Below are positions 8,498 to 16,541 of a stretch of DNA of 64,000 bases, in pieces (within the stretch, counting starts at the first letter, position 1; each line of letters begins with the position of its first letter). The DNA comes from Verrucosispora sp. NA02020 (GTDB lineage: Bacteria; Actinomycetota; Actinomycetes; Mycobacteriales; Micromonosporaceae), in NCBI RefSeq assembly GCF_013364215.1, contig NZ_CP054923.1, positions 3,844,001 to 3,908,000 of the forward strand, written 5' to 3'. Made by a program: the position numbers and the translations under genes. A model generated the notes under the pieces. It searched no databases. It had not been told where the DNA came from and saw only the letters and a list, made by a program, of their open reading frames with translations.

Positions 8498-9130
8498 GTG
8501 GCTCACGCCCGTACGGCCGCCCTCGCCTCGGTGGTCGCCGTCGCCCTGTCCCTCGTCGTGGCCCCGGCACCGGCCGGCGCCACCCCGCCCAACATCCCGT
8601 CGCACAGCACGGCGGTGAGCCGGCTCGGCGCGCTCACCGTGGCCGCCGAGTCGCACCAGTCCAGCTACAGCCGGGACCTCTTCCCGCACTGGATCACCGT
8701 CACCGGCACCTGCAACACCCGCGAGCAGGTCCTCAAGCGCGACGGCAGCAACGTGGTCGTCGACGCCAACTGCTATCCGACCTCCGGGTCCTGGTACAGC
8801 CCGTACGACGGGGTGACCCGGACGAACCCGGCCGACATCTCCATCGACCACGTCGTACCGCTGGCCGAGGCATGGCGGTCCGGGGCCTGGTCCTGGACCA
8901 CCGCGCGGCGCCAGACCTACGCCAACGACCTGGGCGGTCCGGAGCTGTGGGCGGTCACCGGCAGCGTCAACTCGTCCAAGGGTGACCGGGACCCGGCGGC
9001 GTGGAAGCCGCCGCGAGCCGCCTTCCACTGCACCTACGCGCGCGCCTGGATCCAGGTGAAGTGGTACTACGGCCTCTCCGTCGACAGCGCCGAGAAGTCG
9101 GCGTTGTCAGGCATGCTGAACACCTGCTGA
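8498..9130 (+). CDS. Secreted HNH-type nuclease (DUF1524-like)
   Basis: 210 residues. GTG 8498 with CAGGAG 7 bases upstream. A signal peptide with an AGA-type end lies at about 1-28. The DUF1524/HNH-like core is clear: ISIDHVVPLAEAWRSGAW (DHxxP catalytic His), YANDLGGPELWAVTGSVNSSKGDRDPAAWKPP (Asn of the HNH fold and the NxxKGD..P..W block), and C-terminal Cys pairs (FHCTYARAWIQVKWYYGL...NTC) likely forming disulfides. Such small extracellular nucleases are common in Streptomyces and Micromonospora and are thought to scavenge nucleic acids. A palindromic terminator follows immediately. Confidence 0.88.
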   Translation: MAHARTAALASVVAVALSLVVAPAPAGATPPNIPSHSTAVSRLGALTVAAESHQSSYSRDLFPHWITVTGTCNTREQVLKRDGSNVVVDANCYPTSGSWYSPYDGVTRTNPADISIDHVVPLAEAWRSGAWSWTTARRQTYANDLGGPELWAVTGSVNSSKGDRDPAAWKPPRAAFHCTYARAWIQVKWYYGLSVDSAEKSALSGMLNTC

Positions 9131-9135
9131 CCCGC

Positions 9136-9193
9136 GTGTAAGGAAGGGCCCCCTACTAACGCCTCGTGTATAGGAGGGGTCCCTTCCTTACAC
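9136..9193. repeat. Dispersed palindromic element, copy 1 (also terminator)
   Basis: Arms 9136-9158 and 9171-9193 (21 of 23 bases pair) around a 12-base loop. The arm carries GTAAGGAAGGG and the loop ACGCCTCGTGTA. Two related copies lie at 19593-19640 and 46455-46516. It sits 5 bases after the stop of the HNH gene, so it probably ends that transcript. Confidence 0.8.
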
Positions 9194-9247
9194 CTGGTGG
9201 GTTGCTGGTGTGGGCCGGGGAAGGACCGGCACGGAGAGGGCGGACGG

Positions 9248-10207
9248 GTGGAGGGCGTACTCACGGGCTTCGCCGTCATCGCCACCGTCATCGCGATCGG
9301 CTACCTGGTCGGGCGCATCGGGCTGCTGGGGCCGGAGGGGCCCGCCGTGCTCTCCCGGGTCTCCTTCTTCGTCGCCACACCCGCCCTGCTCTTCGAGACC
9401 GTCTCCCGCGCCGACGTGGCCACCGTCTTCTCGTCGGCCCTGCTCGTCACGCTGATCAGCACCACCGTCGTCGCGGCGGTCTTCGTGGCCGTCACGATGC
9501 TGTGGTGGCGGCGATCGGCACCCGAGGCGACGATCGGTGCGCTCGCCGCCTCGTACGTCAACGCGGGCAATATCGGCATCCCGATCGCGGTCTACGTGCT
9601 CGGTGACGCCGCACTCGTCGCGCCGGTGCTGATGTTCCAGGTGGTCGTGATGGCACCCCTGGCGTTCGCGGTGCTGGAGTCGTCGGCGGCACGATATTCG
9701 TCGGCGGCGCGGGAGCCGTCGGCGGCGCGGGAGCGTCGGTCGGTGGTCCGGGCGGCTGTCCGGCCGTTGTTGAACCCGATCACCGTCGCCTGCGGCCTGG
9801 GGGTGCTCGTGAGCGTCGTCGGCTGGTCGCCGCCGGAGCCGGTGATGCGACCGGTGGACCTGGTCGCCGCGATGGCGGTGCCCGCCGCCCTGCTCGCCTA
9901 CGGCCTGTCCCTGCGCGGTGCCCCGCCGCCCGGTTCCGGGGACACCGCGTGGGACGTCCGGCTCGCCGTGGTGCTCAAGACGCTGGTCCACCCGGCGGTC
10001 GCCTACCTGGTGGCCCGCTTCGGGCTCGGCCTGTCCGCACCGCTGGTGCTGGCCTGCACGGTCACCGCCGCCCTGCCCACGGCGCAGAACGTCTTCGTCT
10101 ACGCCGTCCGCTACGGCCGGGGCGTCGTGCTGGCCCGCGACGCCATCCTGCTCTCCACCGTGACCGCCGTCCCGGTGCTGATCGCCGTGGCGCTGCTCGC
10201 CGGCTGA
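9248..10207 (+). CDS. AEC family transporter (auxin efflux carrier-like)
   Basis: 319 residues from GTG 9248, with GGAGAGG at 9233-9239. About ten hydrophobic helices arranged as two halves: TM segments from about 5 to 155, a charged Ser/Ala/Arg loop (SSAARYSSAAREPSAARERRS) and a second half from about 180 to the end. Typical family sequences are SYVNAGNIGIPIAVYVLGD and the C-terminal TAALPTAQNVFVYAVRYG. The family exports small organic acids or auxin-like compounds in other organisms; the substrate here cannot be read from sequence. The gene is monocistronic, between a terminator-like palindrome and a repeat-rich gap. Confidence 0.88.
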   Translation: MEGVLTGFAVIATVIAIGYLVGRIGLLGPEGPAVLSRVSFFVATPALLFETVSRADVATVFSSALLVTLISTTVVAAVFVAVTMLWWRRSAPEATIGALAASYVNAGNIGIPIAVYVLGDAALVAPVLMFQVVVMAPLAFAVLESSAARYSSAAREPSAARERRSVVRAAVRPLLNPITVACGLGVLVSVVGWSPPEPVMRPVDLVAAMAVPAALLAYGLSLRGAPPPGSGDTAWDVRLAVVLKTLVHPAVAYLVARFGLGLSAPLVLACTVTAALPTAQNVFVYAVRYGRGVVLARDAILLSTVTAVPVLIAVALLAG

Positions 10208-10666
10208 CCGGCAGCGGGCCGCACCGGCGATCCGCCCTCGAAAGCACTCCCCGGGCGGCGGGGCGGACAACGGCGGGGCGGAGAACGGCGGCGGGGCGGA
10301 CAACGGCGGCGGGGCGGAGAACGGCGGCTTGATGGACGGTCCGTGACCGGCGCGGCGGGCGCGTGGTGCACCTGCCCGCCGCGTCCGGCTCCGGCTGCAC
10401 CGGTGGCGCCGACGAATGACCGCGCAGAAAGCGTTATTCGATCTCGGCTTCGCCAGTCGCCTGTGACCTGCGGAGATAACGCTCTCACGGATTGCGGCGG
10501 AGCCCTTGACGGGCCGCCGGCCCAGCCATCACGATGAATGCCCTGCCCCGCCTTTCGCGGCACCGGCGACCTGTCGGACGCGTCGCGACGGGGCAGGCTT
10601 CCACCTCCATCACCTCACCAGGCGTGATCGGCGCACGCCCTCCCCACACCGTGGAAAGGACGTATC
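10208..10666. other. Intergenic region with GGCGGGGCGGA(C/G)AAC tandem repeat at 10257-10322
   Basis: A 459-base gap. Four tandem units, two of 15 and two of 18 bases, alternating between ...GGACAAC and ...GGAGAAC, fill 10257-10322. A possible GGCGGGC/GCCCGCC hairpin lies just downstream (about 10356-10382). The remainder up to the next gene shows no convincing ORF. There are no spacers, so this is not a CRISPR array. Confidence 0.6.
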
Positions 10667-13600
10667 GTGCGCAGATCCCCCAGAGCCTGGCTCGGTGCCG
10701 CGCTGAGCGCGGTGCTCGTGCTGGGCGGCCTGGTCGCGGCGGCACCGCCCGCCGTCGCCGCGCCGTTCAGCGTGCTGGTGTTCAGCAAGACCGCCGGGTT
10801 CCGGCACGGCTCCATCGGCCCGGGCATCACCGCCGTCCAGCAGCTCGGCGCCGCCAACGGGTTCACCGTCGAGACCACCGAGGACTCGGCCCAGTTCACC
10901 GACGCCAACCTGAGCCGGTTCGCCGCGGTGATCTGGCTCTCCACCACCGGCGACGTGCTCAACGCCGCCCAGCAGGCCGCCTTCGAGCGATACATCACCG
11001 CCGGCGGCGGGTACGTGGGCGTGCACGCCGCCGCCGACACCGAGTACGAGTGGCCCTGGTACGGCGGTCTGGTCGGCGCGTACTTCGCCTCGCACCCGGC
11101 CGACCAGACCGCCACCGTGAAGGTCGCCGACCGGGTGCACCCGTCCACGGCGAACCTGCCGCAGCGGTGGACCCGGCTGGACGAGTGGTACAACTACCGC
11201 ACCAACCCCCGGGGCGACGTGCACGTGCTGGCGACGCTGGACGAGAGCACCTACACCGGCGGGAGCATGGGTGCCGACCATCCGATCTCCTGGTGCCACA
11301 CCTACTCCGGCGGTCGTGCCTGGTACACGGGGATGGGGCACACCGACGCGTCGTACGCCGAGCCGGACTTCCGCCGGCACCTGCTCGGCGGCATCCTCGG
11401 CGCGGCCGGTGCGGCGGAGGCCGAGTGCGGTGCCACCGTCGACTCGAACTTCCAGCAGGTGGAGCTGGCCAAGGGCGCGGCCGAGACCGGCGAGCCGATG
11501 AGTCTGACCGTGCTGCCGAACCGGGGAGTGCTGCACACCTCCCGCAACGGCGTCATCCGCTACACCGACGCGGTCGGCAACACCAAGGTCGCCGCCACGC
11601 TGCCGGTCTACACCGGCGACGAGGAGGGCCTACAGGGCATCACGGTGGACCCGAACTTCACCACCAACCGCTGGGTGTACGTCTTCTACGCACCACCCCT
11701 GGACACTCCCGGCGGCGGTGCACCGGCCACCGGCACCGCCGCCGACTTCGCCCGCTGGGCGGGGGTCAACCGGCTGTCCCGGTTCACCGTGAACGCCGAC
11801 CACACCGTCAACCTGGCCAGCGAGACGCTGGTCCTGGACGTACCCACCGACCGGGGCATGTGCTGCCACGTCGGTGGGGACATGGCCTTCGACGCGGCGG
11901 GCAACCTGTATCTGTCCACCGGTGACGACACCAACCCGTTCGACTCGGCCGGGTTCACCCCGATCGACGAGCGGCCTGGCCGTAACCCGGCCTTCGACGC
12001 CCAGCGCACCTCGGCCAACAGCAACGACCTGCGCGGCAAGGTGCTCCGGATCAGGCCGAGCGCCACCGGCGGCTACACCGTCCCGGCCGGCAACATGTTC
12101 GCCCCGGGCACCGCGCGGACCCGCCCGGAGATCTACGCGATGGGCTTCCGCAACCCGTTCCGGATGAGCGTGGACAGGGCCACCGGCGTCGTCTACCTCG
12201 GCGACTACGGGCCGGACGCGGGCACCGCCGACCCGAACCGGGGGCCGGCGGGCAACGTCGAGTTCGCCCGGATCGACCGGCCCGGTTTCTACGGCTGGCC
12301 GTACTGCACCGCCCGCAACGACGCCTACAACGACTACACCTTCCCGTCCGGACCGTCGGGCCCGAAGTTCGACTGCGCGGGCGGGCCGGTGAACAACTCG
12401 CCGAACAACACCGGCATCACCCAGCTTCCACCGGCCGTGCCGGCCTGGCTGCCGTACGGCGGGTCCGGCTCGCCGCCGGAACTCACCGGCGGCGGACTCT
12501 CCCCGATGGGTGGCCCGGTCTACCGGTACGACCCGGCGAGCACCTCCGACGTGGCGTTCCCGGAGTACTACGACGGGACCTACTTCGCCGGTGAGTTCGG
12601 TCGACGCTGGATCAAGAACATCACGCTCGACTCCGCCGGCCAACCTTTCACGATCAATCCGTTTCCGTGGACCGGCACCCAGGTCATGGACATGGAGTTC
12701 GGCCCGGACGGCGCGCTCTACGTGCTCGACTACGGCACCGGCTGGTTCAACGGCGACGCCAACTCGGCGCTGTACCGCATCGAGTACGCCCGCGACGGCC
12801 GCGCACCGAGAGCCGTCGTCTCGGCCACCCCGACCAGCGGGGTCGCCCCGCTGACCGTGCAGTTCTCCTCGGCCGGGTCACTCGATCCGGACGGCGACCC
12901 GTTCAGCTACGCGTGGGACTTCGACAACAACGGCACCACCGACTCCACCGCCCCGAACCCGAGCCACACCTACACCACCAACGGGGTACGCACCCCGACG
13001 CTGACCGTCCGGGACAGCACCGGCAAGACCGGCACCGCCAGCACGGTCGTCACGGTCGGCAACAGTGCCCCGGTGGTCACCGTCAACACCCCGACCAACG
13101 GGCAGACCTTCGCCTTCGGTGACGCGGTGCCGTTCTCGGTCACCGTCACCGACGCCCAGGACGGCCCGATCGACTGCGCCCGGGTCACCGTGAACTACGT
13201 CCTCGGCCACGACTCGCACGGCCACCAACTCGGCAGCGTGCGCGGCTGCACCGGGGTCATCCAGACCTCGGTCGACGGCGAGCACGACACCGCGGCGAAC
13301 ATCTTCGGCATCATCGACGCCGAGTACACCGACCGTGGCGGAGGCGGGCAGCCGGCGTTGACCACGCACACGCAGGCGGTGCTGCAACCCCGCACCCGTC
13401 AGGCCGAGCACTTCGGGGACTCCTCCGGCATCCAGATCACCCGGCCGGGCAGCGCGCACGGCGGCGCGGCGGTCGGCTACATCGACGACAACGACTGGAT
13501 CTCGTTCCGCCCGTACGACCTGACGGGCATCCGGTCGTTCAGCGCCCGGGTCGGCGCGCCGGCCGGTGCGGGTGGCACCCTCCACCTGCGGGTCGACTCG

Positions 13601-14602
13601 CCGACCGGGCCGCTGGTCGGCTCGACCACCGTGACACCCACCGGCGGGTACGGCACCTTCGCCACGGTCGCCGGTGCGGTCACCGCCCCGACCGGCACCC
13701 GCACCCTGTTCCTGGTGTTCTCCGGTGGCGGCGGCATGTTCGACCTGGACGAGTTCACGCTCTCCACCAGCACCGTCGGCGGTCCCGGCCCTGGCCCGGA
13801 CCCCGACCCCGGCACCAACCTGGCGCGCGGTAAGCCGGCGCGGGCGTCCAGTACCGAAGGGGCCTACGTCGCGGCCAACGCCGTCGACGGCGACGCCGGG
13901 ACCCGGTGGAGCAGCGCGTTCAGCGATCCGCAGTGGATCGACGTGGACCTGGGCGCCACGTACGCGGTCGACCGGGTGAAGCTGACCTGGGAGGCGGCGT
14001 ACGGCAGCGGCTACCAGATCCAGACCTCACCGGACGGCGTCACCTTCACCACCGTCCGCACCGTCACCGGCGGCGACGGCGGGGTGGACGACCTGACCGG
14101 CCTGACCGGCACCGGCCGGTACGTCCGGATCACCGGCACCGCGCGCGGCACCGGCTGGGGCTACTCACTGTTCGAGTTCGAGGTGTACGGCAGCAGCAGC
14201 GGCGGCCCGTCCGGCGGCAACCTGCTGCGGAACAAGCCGACGACGACCTCCAGCGACGAGGGGGCCGGCATGACCGGCGCCCAGGCGGTCGACGGTGACC
14301 TGACCACCCGATGGTCCTCGGCGTTCTCGGATCCGCAGTGGATCCGGGTCGACCTGGGCGCCCCGACCGCGATCGGCCGGGTCAAGCTGACCTGGGAGGC
14401 GGCCTACAGCAGCGCGTACACCATCCAGACCTCGACCGACGGCACCACCTGGACCACCGTGCGCACGGTGACCGGTGCCGACGGCGGAGTGGACGACCAC
14501 GCCGGACTCGGCGCCAACGGCCGGTACCTGCGGATCCACGCCACCGCCCGGGGCACCGGCTGGGGCCACTCGCTCTACGAGGTGGAGGCGTACACGAGCT
14601 GA
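10667..14602 (+). CDS. Giant secreted ThuA-like / glucose-sorbosone dehydrogenase-like multidomain protein
   Basis: 1311 residues. GTG 10667 is preceded by GGAAAGGA. Signal peptide about 1-31 (AVAAPF). About 33-245 is a ThuA-like (glutamine amidotransferase-fold) domain (KTAGFRHGSI, GGGYVGVHAAADTEYEWPWYGG, WYTGMGHTDASY). About 262-715 is a six-bladed PQQ-type glucose/sorbosone dehydrogenase-like propeller (TGDEEGLQGITVDPNF, YLSTGDDTNPFDS, EIYAMGFRNPFRMSVD, YGWPYC, MDMEFGPDGALYVLDYG). Then a PKD domain (VQFSSAGSLDPDGDPFSYAWDFDNNGTTDS), an all-beta segment, a CBM6-like domain (QAEHFGDSSG, YIDDNDWISFRPYDL) and two F5/8 type C domains. This architecture is known in actinomycetes and planctomycetes and suggests extracellular oxidation or trimming of sugars bound to polysaccharide. 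It stands alone, with a long palindromic terminator after it. Confidence 0.9.
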   Translation: MRRSPRAWLGAALSAVLVLGGLVAAAPPAVAAPFSVLVFSKTAGFRHGSIGPGITAVQQLGAANGFTVETTEDSAQFTDANLSRFAAVIWLSTTGDVLNAAQQAAFERYITAGGGYVGVHAAADTEYEWPWYGGLVGAYFASHPADQTATVKVADRVHPSTANLPQRWTRLDEWYNYRTNPRGDVHVLATLDESTYTGGSMGADHPISWCHTYSGGRAWYTGMGHTDASYAEPDFRRHLLGGILGAAGAAEAECGATVDSNFQQVELAKGAAETGEPMSLTVLPNRGVLHTSRNGVIRYTDAVGNTKVAATLPVYTGDEEGLQGITVDPNFTTNRWVYVFYAPPLDTPGGGAPATGTAADFARWAGVNRLSRFTVNADHTVNLASETLVLDVPTDRGMCCHVGGDMAFDAAGNLYLSTGDDTNPFDSAGFTPIDERPGRNPAFDAQRTSANSNDLRGKVLRIRPSATGGYTVPAGNMFAPGTARTRPEIYAMGFRNPFRMSVDRATGVVYLGDYGPDAGTADPNRGPAGNVEFARIDRPGFYGWPYCTARNDAYNDYTFPSGPSGPKFDCAGGPVNNSPNNTGITQLPPAVPAWLPYGGSGSPPELTGGGLSPMGGPVYRYDPASTSDVAFPEYYDGTYFAGEFGRRWIKNITLDSAGQPFTINPFPWTGTQVMDMEFGPDGALYVLDYGTGWFNGDANSALYRIEYARDGRAPRAVVSATPTSGVAPLTVQFSSAGSLDPDGDPFSYAWDFDNNGTTDSTAPNPSHTYTTNGVRTPTLTVRDSTGKTGTASTVVTVGNSAPVVTVNTPTNGQTFAFGDAVPFSVTVTDAQDGPIDCARVTVNYVLGHDSHGHQLGSVRGCTGVIQTSVDGEHDTAANIFGIIDAEYTDRGGGGQPALTTHTQAVLQPRTRQAEHFGDSSGIQITRPGSAHGGAAVGYIDDNDWISFRPYDLTGIRSFSARVGAPAGAGGTLHLRVDSPTGPLVGSTTVTPTGGYGTFATVAGAVTAPTGTRTLFLVFSGGGGMFDLDEFTLSTSTVGGPGPGPDPDPGTNLARGKPARASSTEGAYVAANAVDGDAGTRWSSAFSDPQWIDVDLGATYAVDRVKLTWEAAYGSGYQIQTSPDGVTFTTVRTVTGGDGGVDDLTGLTGTGRYVRITGTARGTGWGYSLFEFEVYGSSSGGPSGGNLLRNKPTTTSSDEGAGMTGAQAVDGDLTTRWSSAFSDPQWIRVDLGAPTAIGRVKLTWEAAYSSAYTIQTSTDGTTWTTVRTVTGADGGVDDHAGLGANGRYLRIHATARGTGWGHSLYEVEAYTS

Positions 14603-14608
14603 CCCGTC

Positions 14609-14644
14609 GACGTGGCCGGCACGGACGTCCGTGCCGGCCACGTC
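14609..14644. terminator. Perfect 36-base palindrome, bidirectional terminator
   Basis: Arms 14609-14626 and 14627-14644 are exact complements with no loop bases. It lies between two convergent genes (stop at 14602; stop of the minus-strand gene at 14658) and can serve both. Confidence 0.75.
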
Positions 14645-14657
14645 CGACCGGGGCCGG

Positions 14658-16370
14658 TCAGGAGCGCTCCGGCGCACGACCGACCCGGATCGCCAGCCGG
14701 TCCAGGTAGCGCACCTGGAGCACGACCAACGCGACCAGGAACAGCAGCAGCATCGGCAGCGGGAGCAGCGCGCCGAGGGCCAGTTCGTCGGCGGGGATCC
14801 GGCCGGTCGTGCCCTGCGCCAGCGCCTCGACCGGTGCGGTCCGGGTGCTCGGGGTCTGTGCCACGATCCACGGCCACAGCAGTTGCCCGGAGCTGACCAG
14901 CCAGGTCACCAGACCGGCCAGCAGCACCATCGGTACGGCCGGGGCGAGCATGGTGCGGCCGAACCCGCCACCCGCCCGCCACCGGGGCTCCAACCCACGG
15001 AACAGCAGCGTGAACAGGAACAGCGCGGGGATGCTGACCCAGCCGGGCGGGATCACCCCCAGGAAGGTGTTGACCTGGTCGAAGTCACGGGTACGCAGGT
15101 AGGACTCGACGGCGAGCGGCCCGGTGCCGACGAAGAGCCACGGCGCGAACGGCAGCAGGAGCAGTTCGCTGAACCGGCCCAGTGGGCGCAGCCCGCCGAT
15201 GGCGAAGCCGCCGGCCACCGCGACGGTGATCGTGACCAGCGTCGCGACCAGGGTCGGCAGCCAGGTCCAGATGAGCATGTCGGACAGACCGGCGCCCGGC
15301 ACCGGTCCGAGGTCGTTGGTGAACCGGAAGCTGCGCCTCAGCCAGGGCCACGCCACCCAGAGCATCAGGCCGACGGCGACCACGCCCGCCACGGTCAGCC
15401 CGATCCGGGCCGGGCCGCTGCCCCCGGTCGTCGGGGCGCTGCTCCCGCTCGTCGGGACGCCCGACGGCGTGGTGACGGCGCTGGACGCGGGCCAGGCCGG
15501 TGCGGTGGTCGAGGCCGGCGTGGCCGTGGCGGAATCGCCGGCCGGGGCGTCGGCGAGTTCGATCCGGGCGCGGGTGACCAGCAGCAGCGCCGTCGCGGCC
15601 AGGCCCAACACGGCCAGGACGGCGAGCAGCAGCATCGCGTCGGCGGAACCACGGCCGACGTCCATCCGTGCCAGGGACTGCACCACGATGGTCATCAGCG
15701 GGAATTGGGCGCGGTTGCTGGCGGCCAGCAGCGGTGCCACGAAGCTCTGCACCGTGGCCGCGACGATCCCGAGCACCAGCAGACCGGCCACGGTCGCCAT
15801 CGCGGGCAGCGCGTCGGCCGGGCGGCGACGGCCGCGAAGCGTGGCGAGGAAGGCGGTGGTGGCGACGGCGACGACCAGCCCGGCGCTGCCCACGGCGGTC
15901 AGTTCCACGAGCGTCGCGTACGGGCGGTCCACGGCCTGTCCGGGCTCGATGCGGTCGAGACGCCAGCCGAGCAGCAGCGCCACCGGGGCGTACCCGGCGA
16001 CCGGCACGGCCAGCAGGGCACGGGCCGCGAGCCGGGGTCCTCGCCCGGCGCGGTCGGCGAGCAGGGCCAGCAGCGGTGCGACCAGCAGAGCCAGCACGAG
16101 CGGCACGATCGCCAGCAGCAGCGCCATCCGGTACTCGCCGATCACACCCTGCTCGAAGCGCTGCCGGTAGTGCTCGGCGCCGACGTCGGTCGCCGGACCG
16201 AGCAGGTTGTCCCGGGTGGTGGACCGCTGGATCGCCAACCCGGTGGGCAGCAGATAGGACCAGAGCAGGGCGAGGAAGGCGGGTAGCAGCAGCACGAGCC
16301 CGATGCCGACGCGGGCACCGGTGCCCGGTCGGGTGGACGGTTTCGTCACGGAGAGTACCGGGCCGGTCAT
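14658..16370 (-). CDS. Large integral membrane protein, probable fused two-half ABC sugar permease
   Basis: 570 residues. ATG at 16370 is chosen because GAGGCGAGGAG lies just upstream; the frame stays open further 5'. Two halves each with about six hydrophobic helices are separated by a polar Ala/Ser/Thr/Pro linker (about 300-345). The first half begins like MalF-type permeases (LLLPAFLALLWSYLLPTGLAIQRST); the second has the MalG-like run FRFTNDLGPVPG...TWLPTLVATLVTITVAVAGGFAIGGLRPLGRFSELLLLPFAPWLF. The EAA loop is poorly conserved in both. No solute-binding protein or ATPase is next to it. It could instead be an unrelated polytopic protein; the permease call is moderate. Confidence 0.55.
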   Translation of the reverse strand: MTGPVLSVTKPSTRPGTGARVGIGLVLLLPAFLALLWSYLLPTGLAIQRSTTRDNLLGPATDVGAEHYRQRFEQGVIGEYRMALLLAIVPLVLALLVAPLLALLADRAGRGPRLAARALLAVPVAGYAPVALLLGWRLDRIEPGQAVDRPYATLVELTAVGSAGLVVAVATTAFLATLRGRRRPADALPAMATVAGLLVLGIVAATVQSFVAPLLAASNRAQFPLMTIVVQSLARMDVGRGSADAMLLLAVLAVLGLAATALLLVTRARIELADAPAGDSATATPASTTAPAWPASSAVTTPSGVPTSGSSAPTTGGSGPARIGLTVAGVVAVGLMLWVAWPWLRRSFRFTNDLGPVPGAGLSDMLIWTWLPTLVATLVTITVAVAGGFAIGGLRPLGRFSELLLLPFAPWLFVGTGPLAVESYLRTRDFDQVNTFLGVIPPGWVSIPALFLFTLLFRGLEPRWRAGGGFGRTMLAPAVPMVLLAGLVTWLVSSGQLLWPWIVAQTPSTRTAPVEALAQGTTGRIPADELALGALLPLPMLLLFLVALVVLQVRYLDRLAIRVGRAPERS

Positions 16371-16502
16371 GGTGCTCCTCGCCTCGTCGGATCCCTGGCC
16401 GGGCCCGACGATAGGCGTAACGATCAAGCCGGGCCACCGGAGCGAAGATCTTTCGTCCGCACGGCCCACCAGCGGTACCGATGCGGCGGGGGAGCATGAG
16501 CA

Positions 16503-16535
16503 GGCCGGGCGCCGTCGGGTCGACGACGCCCGGCC
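16503..16535 (-). terminator. Hairpin after the acidic secreted protein gene
   Basis: GGCCGGGCG at 16503-16511 and CGCCCGGCC at 16527-16535 pair exactly; a smaller stem forms inside the loop. It lies 6 bases past the stop of the minus-strand gene at 16542. Confidence 0.65.
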
Positions 16536-16541
16536 AGGGGC

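Noticed and set aside
10257..10322. Repeated GGCGGGGCGGA units as a CRISPR array
   Set aside because: Units are directly adjacent with no unique spacers and no cas genes; it is a simple tandem repeat.
10534..11925. A 463-codon open frame overlapping the ThuA-like gene
   Set aside because: It is in another frame of the same strand as the 1311-residue protein; composition is shadow-like.
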